From Trichoplusia ni (Eukaryota > Arthropoda > Insecta > Lepidoptera > Noctuidae), in NCBI RefSeq assembly GCF_003590095.1, contig NC_039492.1, positions 3,782,001 to 3,846,000 of the forward strand: a stretch of 64,000 nt of DNA. The letters are read 5' to 3'. The notes below the pieces were generated by a model. The model searched no databases, was not told the DNA's origin, and saw only the letters and a list, made by a program, of their open reading frames with translations. The position numbers and the translations under genes were made by a program. Within the stretch, counting starts at the first letter, position 1; each line of letters opens with the position of its first letter. Shown here one piece after another: positions 1 to 12,820 of this stretch.

Positions 1-140
1 TTAATATCAGCCCGTATTCGTCCACTGCTGGACTTTGGCCTCCTCAATTGCACGCCCTCCTAATCTATCTTTGACAGTATCCAGCTCCTGAGGACGTCCT
101 ACACTACGTTTGCCGAGACGCGGTCTAAACTCGAAAAACC
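1..140. repeat. Fragment of a dispersed lepidopteran repeat (TCGTCCACTGCTGGAC type)
   Basis: CGTATTCGTCCACTGCTGGA, GCCTCCTCAATTGCACGCC and GGACGTCCTACACTACGTTT are hallmark strings of a very common retroelement-derived repeat in moth and butterfly genomes. The copy is cut by the start of the window. Confidence 0.6.
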
Positions 141-339
141 AACCAATTTTTAGGCTAGACTAAAGCTATATATGGCTCCGTTACCTAACTTAACCCAACT
201 AATTTAACGCCTATTCCTCAGTTTTAAAAGCATACACTCAGACTAACCTCCACAATACTCCATATCAACACGTCGGCATCCAAAACTAAGCAAGAAAAAA
301 CAAGGCAACCTACTACCAAACTTTAAAGTGATTTTTGCC

Positions 340-427
340 GTTGTAAGAAAGAGATGCTGCTCTACGTATATCGCTCTCTCTTTTTAACAACAGCATCAAG
401 ATAGCTGTGCGATGTCGTGGTAAGGTA
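340..427 (+). repeat. Palindromic repeat family, copy A
   Basis: Imperfect inverted repeat at 340-391: GTTGTAAGAAAGAGATGCTG against CGCTCTCTCTTTTTAACAAC around CTCTACGTAT. The tail GATGTCGTGGTAAGGTATCT (410-429) matches the tail of copies C and E. Confidence 0.6.
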
Positions 428-2974
428 TCTGGACCTATTAGCGGCCGGCAATAAATTGGACCAAATTGAGTTATCGACAGAGATCTCGTGTTTTTGCCAA
501 GTCTTTGTAAAGCAAAGGGCTCGCATCGAATCTCTTGTGGCACAGCTTTTTCTAAGGTTTAATGACTTCGGCTTGGCCTTCAGATGTCTGATTGAATTTT
601 TGTTCAGGAATTAGTGTCTTAAGTTATGTAATGTCATGTTTATTTTGTTAAGGTTTTTGTTGTTGATTTTGACGAATAGTTTTGTTGACTTTGCAATTTC
701 TTTTTTAGAGTTTCGTATTTAAAGGTAAAAAGAGAATAATATAACTGTTCATCTCAAATTATCAACTGCTATGCTTAGCAGTGGAAATATTTACTGATTT
801 CTATTATATTTCAATTTGTTAGTGGATTTGTCCCACAACCGATTTATTATCCTTAGCCTATTTGTGTGAAACCCTCGCCGAAGCAGGTCCGAATCGTATT
901 TTGCCGGATTTTTCTCGAATCACTATTAATAATTTAATCTTAAGTTTCTGATAATCCACGCATTACATTCCTTTTGGACGCGATCTGAAAAATCCATGAC
1001 CACCAAATAAACTGTTTCAAATTATACAAACCATCATTACCTATAATAATTTCTGAACATTAACAAAAAAAAAATCATTCTGCCTATACAAACAGGAAAT
1101 CGAATTTAATTAACAGAAAGCATTTTCATAATAAACCACAATATTCGTAAACAGGAATATTATTGGGGAAATTTCGCTTAACCATACAATTGTTATCAAT
1201 ATTTTAATTGTGAATATTAATTAAAATATCCCGGCAAATAATTGAATTTGGCATTTGGAAAATTTACAAGTTAACTTCATTAGTAGCGAGGAAATTATCC
1301 TGTGAACCAATTAATGTATTTACGTTTACTGTGTTATCGGTTTTTACGGTTTATCCGTAGATTGTTACCTTATAGCATCGTAACTAGGATGTCCGCACTG
1401 ATTGTGATATTAATAGGTTTGAAATCATGGTACTAGGTTTAATAAAACACGTATATAGTAAAATATATATTCATTAGGTATTGATATAGAACTACCACAA
1501 AAAATGCAAGATATTAAATCGTAAAGATAAATATTGGATATATCTTAATTTCCATGCTTTGAATTGATAGTGTTAGATTTAGTTTTTCTGCGAAAGAATG
1601 AAAATGAAGGAAATAAGCGTAATTGTAAGTGGATTTTAATTAAGTGTCAAACTACTAAGCGCTTTTGAGTGATCACCCATGTATCCATGTGTACGTACCA
1701 GTGAGTGGAATACTTTTAAAGAAAGCTCTATTACAACTAAATAATATTAATAGTAATAATCTGTTGTACCTGGATAAAAATACCTATCAAAGAAACTTCA
1801 GGTTAAAAGTACTTAGACATTCTCTACAAAGTCCGTTTCGAACAAATAAAGAAAGCAAACGCCCACTTCACCCGAGTAATTTAGAACGAATACGAAATAA
1901 ATATCGATTTAAACAAACACGATTGTGTTTCGATTCGATTAATCGCGAAGCACTTTAAATTCGCTCACAACACGCAAATAATGTTTTAATTCAAAACACT
2001 CTTTGGAAATTCGATAAAAGGTTTAAAAGAAACATCGAAACTCAAAGCAAATAATGCTGGCTGATAACGTTAACACGAATCCGGGCCGAATAATCCGAAC
2101 TGGACTTTTAACACAATTGAAATTCAACCTTATTTTATGTAAGTTACATTTGTAAATAGCTTGCGAAGCTCAGTTCGTGACAGTTCTTATTTTTTTTCCA
2201 AAAACGAATCATTGGGTAAAGCTTTCCATTAGCGGGCACGCGCCGAAGTCGACAAACAAATGACATTTATATAAAGAACTCGATTTGAAATTTGTTTGAA
2301 ATCGGAACGTCTCGGCCGATACAAATGGCGTCTAGACTTTTGATAACCTGACCCGAAATGAAAATGGATTGCATTTAAATTATTGTCTATTTTTTAACTT
2401 TTACCCGTTGTTTAAATGATTTATTGAACAGAATGCATTTGAATGTAAAGTTTGTGGAATTTTAAATGCACTTTGCGACCACAAATACTTTATTTTTAGA
2501 GGTGGATTTCACGAAGCTGAATACAAATAGTTACCTATACTTATTTAAAAGGCCAGATCAGCATTCTGAAAAAAAAAAATGAAAAAAGATACTTGTTTCA
2601 ACTTTACTAAAGCTAGGAATCAAATGAATACTTAAAAAAAAAACGAATACTTGTTTACTGAGGGCCTTATTGGCTGATACAAGACTAACAGTAACATTAT
2701 CCAAGTACCATCAATCTTATTACTAACTGATACAAAATAATCCACATCTATAAATACAAAACCAAACCAAAAAACAAACAGAATAATATCCGCACACGCG
2801 CACCTATGTTTGCTTTAGAACTTTAAAGAAAAAAAAAGAAATCCGAAACCCATTGTATTTGATTACCGTACCATAGACAATAGTCATAGAGAGTGGAGTT
2901 TACACCACAGATAATGACAGATAAGAGGTAAAGCAAACATCTCGACTGATGGTTGATAGTTGATGGTTACAATC
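428..2974. other. AT-rich DNA without a recognised gene
   Basis: A 97-codon frame opening with TTG at 1665 is the only notable open frame and shows no domain. Nothing else recognised. Confidence 0.6.
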
Positions 2975-3060
2975 GATTTGGCGCGGCCATTGCGGTCGGC
3001 GGAGGAAGTCGCGTGCGATCAAAATTGATCGCGGTCGCAATAATCCTATGACTTGGATGT
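2975..3060. promoter_or_regulatory. CpG-rich island with 8-bp palindrome
   Basis: GCGCGGCCATTGCGGTCGGC and AGTCGCGTGCGATC, with GCGATCAA/TTGATCGC arms around AA (3015-3032). Stands out from the AT-rich surroundings; candidate regulatory element 3' of al. Confidence 0.25.
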
Positions 3061-3183
3061 ACGAAGATAGTTTCAATTTTATTTGGGATAGAGTTTTAGG
3101 TACACGATATAAAAATGGTTATAAAGATTACACTAATTTTAATAAGGAATATTATCTATTAATTGTGGCTGCAAGGATAGTAG

Positions 3184-3295
3184 TTAAGGTCACCCGTTTG
3201 ATCCCTGTTTGGGTCAAGCGCCTGTGAGATCCACAAATGCTTCCGAAGTCTGGGTGTGAGTATGAATGTGACTTGAATGTTAGTGAAACCCCTAG
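3184..3295 (+). repeat. Diverged tRNA-derived SINE copy
   Basis: AAGGTCACCCGTTTGATCCC, then GAGATCCACAAATGCTTCCG and AGTCTGGGTGTGAGTATGAA-type body, ending in GTGACTTGAATGTTAGTG. More diverged than the 7840 copy, so probably older. Confidence 0.6.
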
Positions 3296-6200
3296 CGTTA
3301 TTCAGCATCCCTTTCTAATACCAGCTATCAAAAACATAATCTTTTTATCTGAAGCTCATTATATTGTTTCAAATGGTACCCAAGGAAATTACATAAAAAA
3401 CAATTTACAGTAAGATCTAAATTACGGAGCGGTTAAAACAAAATAATTACAACGATTAAAAACTACTTAAGCTTCATCCACCTCCTTTCAGTTAAACATA
3501 ATTAGAATGGCAACACTCATTTGCTCAAGAAAAAAATAAGTCAGATATTGCTTAAAAATCTTTTGACTATGGAAGAAAAATATAAGTGCTAACAAAGAAA
3601 TGCCTTTTCCAATATTCTTATCGTAACTGGCCATTTATAAAACCACAATAAGATCTGTTTGCTCGTCGAGCCGAAACTATTGCCGATCAGAGCTTAAACA
3701 ATCTCTTAAACCAGGACTATTCCCAATGCGGAAGCGAGATAGTGCTCTACATTCCAGATACTGCCATCTCACTTTGACATTACCAAGTAGTTTTGATCCA
3801 AGAGTCCGTAATAAGTGGTTGGCAGTCATTATAAATGTTAAAACATGAAATTATTATAGAAAACGATTGTTATGCAAACAAATTACTTGAAACCTGATTC
3901 GCTATTGTGAAATGATTTGAAATTATTTTATGCTCAGATGGATTATTGGTTTAGCACCACTTTTTGTATTATGAGTTCAATTGTTATTGTCTGTCTAGCT
4001 TAAAAGTAATTTAAATTATCTAAGACTGAAAGTAAAAGGAAGTAGTTATGAAAGAGAATAATTATTTAGCAATTTACATAAAAAATGTTCTGAGTTGGAG
4101 ATAGTTAAACTAGTCAAATAAAAGAGGAATCTTTAATGAAATTGGACCTAAATTAAGTCTTTTCATTGTGAAAATAAGTAAACACATAATTACACATTAT
4201 AATAATTAAACTGCATACAATAGGTAGGTATACACACTTTTTAATTATAACTGAACTTAAAGCAAGACCAATTTCGCTTTAATTCAGCTTAGCCAGAGAC
4301 ATGCACTGTCTTTGCAATACTTGACAAATGACTCACCGCTTCAAAAAATCCGAGTAAATAACCTAAATCTAACCTCACTTTAAACCATGCTAACCATCAG
4401 TTACCTAAAACTAAAGTCGTGACACAGTTACATCTCACAGTCTAGTTAGAGACAAGTTTATCATGTTAATGAGCAGCACAAGTCAGTTGCGGTTGTCCAA
4501 ATTGCTGGGCCCCAGTTAGGGCGCCATTATCCTGCGGTTACACGCGGCCATCTGAAACTTTGTGTAATGACGGTGATTACGGAGGCTGTGGTGACGGATT
4601 TTTTGTGCTCTATTGAAGTTTGTAAGAGATTGTTTTTACTTAATGCTTTGGTAATATTTTAACACGTTTAGTATTTCAAATTGTGGCCAAATTTAATGTA
4701 CATATGTCCTCCCAATCTTCCATATTCTATTATTTCTAGTAAACATTTCCCTATGTCGTGAGTCATTTATGACTTTTTGCTATTGTTTAAATATTGGGTT
4801 TATTGGCGTGGCAACGAAATTTAGATAATTTTATTTATAAACTTATGGAATGTTAAGGAGTAATGAGTGGATGGGTGATTCTTCGGAAAAAATACACTAG
4901 TTAAGGTCATATCATTATCCTCACCAACTGGTTCACTTCACTGTGATGCTTAAAATGTTTTGATTCTTACTTCATCTAATAATAGCCGTAGTACTTTCCA
5001 AGCTTAGGTATAAATAATATTAAATCAAGCAATCTGCAGTATGAAAAGTGTGGTGATGTTCTTAATTTGTGTTAGTTTTTTCCGGAGAATCACCCAGATA
5101 TCGTATGAGAACTGTAAATCTGCATATTATTATATAAAGTTAGATTTATTGACCCATTATTAATTAATCTAATGAATAAGAATTGGCGAAATCTGAGATT
5201 AACTTTATATTATCCAGCACAATCGATTTTGTAAATTTGGGATTGATCATCGACTTGATATACCCAAAAACCACTTCATTGTGATCGGATATATCAACAA
5301 AAGTTCCCTTTTTAAGTCACTTAAAATGTTTTAAATGTTTGACAAGAATACCCCTTAGGCTTAAAATGGCGCAGCTGTTTAAAAAAACTCATCAAATAAT
5401 TTATAAACTAAAATAAACCTAATATATTATCCTTCGTTAGAACTCTTAGAAATAAATTTTACGACTGCGTGGGATGTTTATTTAATAACTTAATCGTCGT
5501 CTATAGAAAAGCATCTATAGGTGTACCTAATTGTCTACTAAATACCTTTAACTTAACTAAGCTATGGCTACGTCATTCATTCATACAGGGCAATCTCCCG
5601 GGGCCTCGCGCCCCTAAAATTTTTGATGTTTATTTAACACTTGTAACGGCAAATTCAAATAAATTTAGTTAGTTAACTAATTAATAAGTAAGATTATCTA
5701 AAAAAAAGCTCTTGATTTTTTGAAGTAGCAAGTACGCAAATCATTTGTTAAGAAGCCCTTTCGCCCGGGGCCTCGCAATGGGTAAGGCCGCCGCTGATCG
5801 GAGGCTGCTATACGAAAAGACGTACGTCTTCTGAAACATGATGATTTAGTAAAGTAAACGTCGACCGTCATAAAAACTTATAAAACTTCATATACTTAGA
5901 CAAGCGTCTTCGGAAACTAAAGTTGTCAGTCGTCAGATATGTGGGGCCGATCTAGATAGATGTACAAGAAATACTGGATAGTGACTAGACCTTTTTTATC
6001 TTCCATTTTCAAGGATTTTATATGACTTAACCTAAATTCTTTTTTGTAGACCATGCTATGTAAAACTCTACGAACACCTTTTTAAAAATATCTTTTCTAA
6101 TTGAGTCATCTAGCCAAATGTTTTAAGAAAAAAAAAACAAACACGAATTTTCTTCTTCTGCAACCAGTACCTAGCTATAATACATACCATTCAAAACATA

Positions 6201-7839
6201 CTTATTTCAAATTTGAATAAGCCGAAAAGGACAATATCCGTAAATGTATTTAAAACTCCATAATTTTAAACAGTTCTGAGTCTAATAAACTTCAGCTTGT
6301 TTGGGTACCTCTTAAGCGCCGTCCCGATGTGGTGTTGATAGTTTTCTATTATGAATTCAATCAACATAAATTAGTTTTAATTTGGCCGATGACGACTCGG
6401 CCACGGATTCATCTTATCCGCTTCTAAAGGTTGGTACACACTGCACGGATGTGTTACGATAAGATTAATTGGTTATTGTGTTTCCGAGGATGAAATATTG
6501 CGTGAATAAATTATCAATTTATCTTTTTTTTTTAAATTAATCTATGAATATCTTCTTAAAATTATTTTTATTTAATTTAAGCATTGTGATTTTTAATAAA
6601 AAATTGTGCTTTCAATACATTTCAAAAAACATTCAAATTAAAATTAATTGATTATTAGGAACTTATTAATTTCTACAATTTAAACAGCAAACTGGAAAAT
6701 CTAATTTTATTACACCAAATCATTAATACCATTTTTTACAGTCATCTATTCAGTAGAGTGTGCTCGGACCTTAACCCGTTCATTCGTTTTTGTGAATCCA
6801 CCTTGATTATGAGTAATCAATTTTTTTGTTTATTTATAATTTAGTATCGAAATAAACGGAATTGAGTGGATAATATATGTGTTACGTAAACATCCAATGT
6901 CAGGTATTGAGGTCCAAGTTTTGAGTTTCTGATTAGGAAAAAAATTGAGGGGCCTGGGAACGTGAAACTCGTAATTAGAACTTGCACCGCATTTTCTTAT
7001 ACTCCAATGTTTAAGTAAATATATTTTTTTTAATTCTCATATGGTAATACATGTGACCCTTAGAGTTGTCTACACAACATCACAAGTCGATGGTCCACCA
7101 CCTGGGCCTACGCAATGCAGTTCGAAAGCAGTAAACTTTTAAACATAGTAATTTGAAACTCTTTCACAATCATTTGATTCCCGTTTAATTTATCTTTATT
7201 TAGATATCTCGGGATACACGACACACAATACACGACTCCATTACTTTTGTCCAACCAAATAACCAGACTCAAAACAAGCATTCGTGTATCACACAAATAC
7301 TAATTTTACTTATACAACCCTAAATGCCATCCCTGCAGTCGAAATAATAAACAAATTGTATGCAAACTTTAGTCACAATTAGTCACACATCTGCATAAAA
7401 AACCTATCCCACCTAAATACGGATCTCAAAACACCTTTTCAAACAACAAGAAAACATTTCCAAAGGTTCTTCAATAATTTATTAAAGCTTAATTAAGTAC
7501 ACTTGCGTAGCGGGCTATGATTAGCAAGGCTAAGTGCCAGCAAGCCGCATTTATAACCTATCATAGCTACGTCATAAGACAACTTACACATCCAACATAT
7601 TCCGCGCATGGATATTAACCACACTTGGTATTAATTTCACCAGTAATAGCTAATAGCTGACTCTCTTCAAATTTGCATATTATTATGAAAAAGTTAGATA
7701 ATTAAATCAATTACAATGTTGCCTTATTCGTCGATGAATGAGCTCAGTTTATTTATACTAAACGTTAAAACATAGAGTCGTTATACAGGTAATTGAAGCA
7801 AGAATTTTAGTAAGAGTTCCTGGGCTAGGTTGAGCAAAT
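3296..7839. other. Mostly AT-rich DNA without a recognised gene
   Basis: Holds palindrome copy B, a GC-rich patch near 4500-4600 with GCGCCATTAT and GCGGCCATCT, and two short related GC patches (CCCGGGGCCTCGC at about 5597 and 5764). No coding segment supported. Confidence 0.6.
3724..3777. repeat. Palindromic repeat family, copy B
   Basis: GGAAGCGAGATAGTGCTCTA against ACTGCCATCTCACTTTGAC around CATTCCAGA. The flanking tail seen in other copies is not clear here, so orientation is unassigned. Confidence 0.5.
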
Positions 7840-7985
7840 ACAAGCGATATCGCATGGTCATTGCCTAAGGATATAACGACGGATTGCGGGTTCGATCCCT
7901 GCATAGGACAAGCGTTTGTGTGATCCTCGAATTCTTGGCCTGGGATAGCGTGCACAACTTAAATGTTTGTAAAGCCTCCGCGATA
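7840..7985 (+). repeat. tRNA-derived SINE copy
   Basis: Contains ACGACGGATTGCGGGTTCGA then TCCCTGCATAGGACAAGC and a diverged GTGTGATCC... body. The B box GGGTTCGATCC is at 7888-7898. Same family as the copies near 3190, 30080, 42730 and (minus) 62830. Confidence 0.7.
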
Positions 7986-8468
7986 CATGGATTAATTTCG
8001 GCTGCTTGACTAAAGAAGCAAAAGAAGAGTTTGCCACTTTTAGAAGATTCTTAATAGATCCATCTAGAATTTAAGCAATTATTTCAACCTTCTTTCATTT
8101 CCCGTAAATAAACAACTTGCACCAAAAGAGAAGTTCTAAGCCATATACCGATAAACCCTACGCCATATGCGCTTATTAAGCAATAACATAATAAACACTA
8201 ATAAAAAACAATTAACTTAAAAACATTGGTATTGCATTAGAACACAAGAGAACCCCAATCAATTGTAAAATTATTTACGACACACTAACATGAAAGTTTA
8301 TGGCACTACACACTGATTACAATAACGAGTGAGTGTACTATTTGATGATCGAATTAACATTTTATAGAAATTAATCGATTTTCTATTTATAACGATTATA
8401 TTGTATCCAGTATCGATATCATAAACGTCAAACCGTACCACGGTGTCTGAAAGTAAGAGTAATGCAGT

Positions 8469-8562
8469 TGTGTGAGCGAGATGCCATTCTATGGCTTGTA
8501 GTGCGCTGTCTCGCTTTTACACATGCAAAGGTCTGTCTGTGAGGTGGTAAGGTGTTGGTAGG
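8469..8562 (+). repeat. Palindromic repeat family, copy C
   Basis: TGTGTGAGCGAGATGCCATT against GTGCGCTGTCTCGCTTTTAC, with TGTGAGGTGGTAAGGTGTTG in the tail position. Confidence 0.6.
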
Positions 8563-9289
8563 CCCTCAGTGATGGCTAATGGTAACATATGGACTTCTCA
8601 ACTGTTATAGTTTCCTGTTTATTCGGTTTAATCATGTTTTTTCGTCAATGAAGATAATTGTTCTGCTCATTATTGGGATTTCTATTCGGGATTTGATGTT
8701 TGACGGTCTATTAGTTCATTAAATGCTATTTACTTTTCCTTGTTTTCACATCGCCATTGAGTACTAAAACCTCCTTTCCAAAGACGATGATTATTACATT
8801 GAGCTAGTTTTTTTAAATTATATTATAGCTTGTGTGAGATCCGACTCCTGAGTATGATGTCTCCTCTTTTTCTTCCAAACCGCCATATCTTTCACGATAT
8901 CTGGCCAAGTACAACCCACATATCTGAATTGATCATGACAACAACTTCGCCTGGATTATATTGCCACCCGGATGTAAGGAGTCCAATCACTATCAACGAG
9001 GACACAAAAAAGCCTCATTTTATTTTATTTCTTGCTCCCGAATAGAAAAAGTTACGCAACGGAAATAGTTAAAATGTCTGTCTAACATTAAACTTGTAAT
9101 CCTTTGGAATACACCTAAAAACAGTTGACTCGTTTTTATAGTATGCTATTCGAATACCTTCTTTTCGTAAATACAATGTCAATATGACATTTACAAACTA
9201 AAATTACATAGTACTGGTCTTAAAACCCGCTGGCCCGACTGCTAAAAAATTTAAATGATTCCACCAGCACATAAAATACGCGATAAAAA

Positions 9290-9436
9290 CTCCTAAATCA
9301 CATGTTTTAATCCTGGTTATAAACTATCTATCTGTGCCATGTTTCGTCTAAATCCGCTCAGTGGTTTTTGCGTGAAAGAGGAACATACATACATACATAC
9401 AATCTTTCGCGTTTATAACTAATATTAGTAGGACAG
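9290..9436 (+). repeat. RTE-type LINE 3' end with (CATA)n
   Basis: GTTTCGTCTAAATCCGCTCA, GGTTTTTGCGTGAAAGAGGA, ACATACATACATACATACAA, then TTTCGCGTTTATAACTAATA and TTAGTAGGA. This is the typical 3' end of RTE-like non-LTR elements in Lepidoptera. Confidence 0.7.
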
Positions 9437-10524
9437 TTTCCTTCATTACTTAAAAACAGATAACTCTTTTAAAGTCAGTATATTAATTCACAATGAATTA
9501 TTTTCAGGATCATTAACTCGCAACATTGTTCTACACTTTTATTAAAACTCCTTTCTGTAATTACATGCAATGTGCGAGCTTCGTAAGTAATCCCTGTACT
9601 TAGATTCGAGTAATATTTCAAACAGCACACCACCTTTAAATAATTGTAGTCGGTTAAATATCGCCAGTATTAAGTCACGTTGGACTAATTATGGATTTTG
9701 TTTTCTATTTCGCGTTTTAAATATGAAGACAAATTGGTTATGTACTTGGAATTTACGTTACTGTTCTTAACGTTATGAAGGAACAAGGTTTAAAATCATT
9801 TTTATATCAGGGCCTGCCAGAAATATCTTACGCGTATAACCCAACTCTATAGAAGTATTAGAAAACTATTAGCTAGGAGACAAATTGTTACATAAGTCTA
9901 TTCTCACTTTAAGTTTAATATTGCTTTTAAATTATAAACCACTCAACCAATTAAGCGACAATGCTTTAGAACCAGCTATAAAATTAATTAAAACTTAATT
10001 ACAATTTGGATATCAAATTAGCAGTTATGCATAACTTTTAATAACTATAAATAACTATTTTAATAAAAATGGCGACATAACTTACGTATAAATTTTATTA
10101 ATTTGAAAAAAGAAATTAGTTTCGTGCAATATAATTTTAATGATTCGAACAACATTTGATTGAAACGGCGACGTTCGAAAACCAATTTTTTATTCAGCCA
10201 GTGATGTCAATAAAGTGTTATATCGAGATAAAAAAAGAAAACCTTAAAAGTGCCAAACAAAAATGCGAAATATCAAAGTAAAATTGATTCAATACAAAGC
10301 TTATTATAAATACTGCAGCATTAAACTTGAGTGTATTTAAAATAATTTAAATGGAAACGTCCAGCGTCGCTGTTCGTTCACAAAACGTCTTTATTCGTTC
10401 GTATAATTTACGACAAGCTATAAACTCTGGTACCTAAAGATCAGTGAATAAAAGTTAGCAAGGCGCAGGCGCTTGCACCAGTCGAGGATCCAACACTAAA
10501 AAATCTATATCAATGGCACAGTTT

Positions 10525-10873
10525 TATCGATAAATAATTGTATCGATAAATATTTATACACAAATGATCGTAGAAATCGATTTGTTTCGCCACTTACGTG
10601 TTGGCGGTTGAAGGAAATTTAATAAAAGGTATAATTTAAAATATATAGGTACATATTTTATTCTCTTATCTCTTGAGTGAGTGTGGTTTAACTACTTTCG
10701 TTTTTCGATGTCTGTTATTTAGAGAATGTCTTTACTTTACTTTACATATACATAGAATTTTAATTATTTGTAATTTCTTTCAATCAATAGGTATCCAGTA
10801 CAAAATAATACTCAAACTTACCATAAAATTGAAAACATCGACAGCCATTTATCGATAACAATTATAATCGATA
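10525..10873. promoter_or_regulatory. Cluster of TATCGATA (DRE-type) motifs
   Basis: TATCGATA at 10525-10532, 10541-10548 and 10850-10857, plus AATCGATA at 10866-10873 and AAATCGATTT near 10575. TATCGATA is the DRE bound in Drosophila by DREF, and CGATA clusters are bound by the insulator protein BEAF-32. Located about 2 kb 3' of al; role inferred only. Confidence 0.35.
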
Positions 10874-12574
10874 CTTCTACGTTACTAAAGTAAGCCCGCT
10901 GGCCGACGGGGCTCATAAAATCTCATGATAAGCGCCATTATCATCACAAAGGATGCGTGTAATTGTTTGTCAAATAAATACTAATAAAATTTTGATGTTT
11001 ATTAAATATAATTTTGAAAAGGGCTCTTTTATGTATTCTTGATTGTCGTAAAGAAAATAGTGCTTAAGGAAATGTGCACACGACTATCTGTCGTTTAATA
11101 TAACTTCATATGTTTAACGACTTTTTAAAGTTTTTAAGTAAATAAATACAAAAAAGCGTCTCTCACAGTGACTTTGGAATGGTGTTCTATTGAAATCATT
11201 CTGCAAATAGGATATATCATCACTTTTACATGTCTTTTTTGAGAACGCTGGAGTCGACATTTCCTATCTGACTACCCTCAGAAGAAATATCGAAGTTAAC
11301 TCAATGATCACACTCCCTTTTGAAGTGAGTAAATGCAAGTAAAGTGTATAAACTAATGCAGTGTATTTCTTTATTATCGAGAATATGCCCAGACAGACTG
11401 ACAAGTCAAACTTACAACCCTTCTTTTTGCGTTAAAATGTAACCAAGTCTTTAACTATACCAAAACCCAGACTATCAGCTGTTATCCATACTTCACAATC
11501 TAGCCTGCACATCTCGCTAACCACAGCTTCGTCCTGAGAGGTCAGGCGTATAATTGCGGCACGTAGACTCGTCCCTTCACCCGGCCTTGGGTGACTAATG
11601 CCAAATTGGTGATGATTGTGTGTGATTGACGGTGAATCAGTGATAGGGAGTGGTAAGACTGTTGGCGAGTAGCGATTGTTAAGGGTCGACGTTGTAGGAC
11701 TATAGATCTCTTTCAGCTAGAACTGCAGAGCATACGTGAGCGATATCGTAGCTCTGGCTTAGGCAGTTGAAGGGGCCCGGGGTGTTTTTAACCTTCGAAA
11801 GTTCGAAATCCTTATCCCCACGCCGCGCCGTGCCTTCGGCGTTAGTTGAAGCGTTTCAAGCAGAAAAAAATCAAGACATGTTAAAAGTTGGAAAAAAACT
11901 ATAAAAGATAAACAAGACAATGAACATGTGTCTTTTTTTTAATAAAAAAAAAAACTATTTTAAAATCAAAATAATGTAGTTTGAGATGAACCACTCAAGA
12001 AACCCGAGTCTTTTGTAACATGCAGCGCAGATAATACTTTCCATTCATATAATCGCTCCCGCTTCCAATATAACCTGACCCTTACAGAAGCCTCAATCCA
12101 ACAAATTGTAAGTACCTAACTATATTTCGCGGATGAAATCTTTGATATTAATTACATTATCCTGTCATGGTGAGTTTTAGAATATAATATGATTATTCAT
12201 GGCTAGGAACTAACGATTAATGACCCATGAGTCACCGCGTTCTATTGAAATATTCGACTGTTATTATTTATCAGTTGCTTCCTATTAATATTAGAGGTAG
12301 GCTTATATTATAACTGTTTTATGGACTTCAATTTATTTATTTTCCACATTTATTGTTTTTAACTTTCAGACCGTTTGAGAGCGCGCATATGATGTTTCCC
12401 TGTCAATGATAAGTTTGAAAAGCAGTGAATGATGAGAGTAGAGTCATTACTCTGGTTTTACTTTTTAATCATGGCGATAATGTCGATTGAGTGCAGTATT
12501 ATCGATGAACAACTGGTAAATAATACAATGAATATTGCAATAAGTAAAAACATTTGTCATAAATAAAACATGTC
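10874..12574. other. Region immediately 3' of al
   Basis: GC-richer patches at about 11500-11590 (GCGGCACGTAGACTCGTCCC) and 11770-11850 (GGGGCCCGGGG, CGCCGCGCCGTGCC) may be regulatory. No exon recognised. Confidence 0.5.
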
Positions 12575-12591
12575 ACGTAAAAATAACTTCA

Positions 12592-12597
12592 TTTATT
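12592..12597 (-). terminator. al polyadenylation signal AATAAA
   Basis: First canonical AATAAA on the minus strand after the al stop codon (plus-strand TTTATT), followed by T-rich and GT-rich sequence (GTTATTTTTACGTGACATG) as expected for a cleavage region. Confidence 0.6.
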
Positions 12598-12679
12598 TAT
12601 CTTAATAATTACATTAAGTATAGTGGACGGGGTTACGATAGGAAATTAAGAACTAAATTAACATGCTTAACATTATATC

Positions 12680-12687
12680 TATGTACA
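12680..12687 (-). promoter_or_regulatory. Pumilio-type recognition element TGTACATA in the al 3' UTR
   Basis: Minus-strand TGTACATA matches the UGUANAUA consensus of PUF-family RNA-binding proteins. It lies about 135 nt after the stop codon. A single 8-mer can occur by chance in AT-rich DNA. Confidence 0.35.
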
Positions 12688-12820
12688 AAACCAAAACTTA
12701 AACTAAAATTCTAATCTGGATACCAAATCAAAGAGAAATTAAATTAGATAATACTATGATAGCAAACTTTTTACAATTACTATGAAAATTATTTAGATAT
12801 AGATTTACAATTAACACTAA

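Larger units (their letters stand above)
12575..12820 (-). other. al: al 3' UTR
   Basis: AT-rich sequence between the al stop codon and the first minus-strand AATAAA. About 245 nt, short for a developmental regulator; longer alternative 3' ends further down cannot be excluded. Confidence 0.6.

Noticed and set aside
1665..1958. 97-codon plus-strand frame
   Set aside because: Opens with TTG rather than ATG, no domain or splice context, and length within chance for AT-rich DNA.
9386..9405. (CATA)n repeat as a CRISPR-like or regulatory repeat
   Set aside because: A simple microsatellite within a LINE 3' end; no CRISPR or operon-type features are expected in this eukaryotic DNA.
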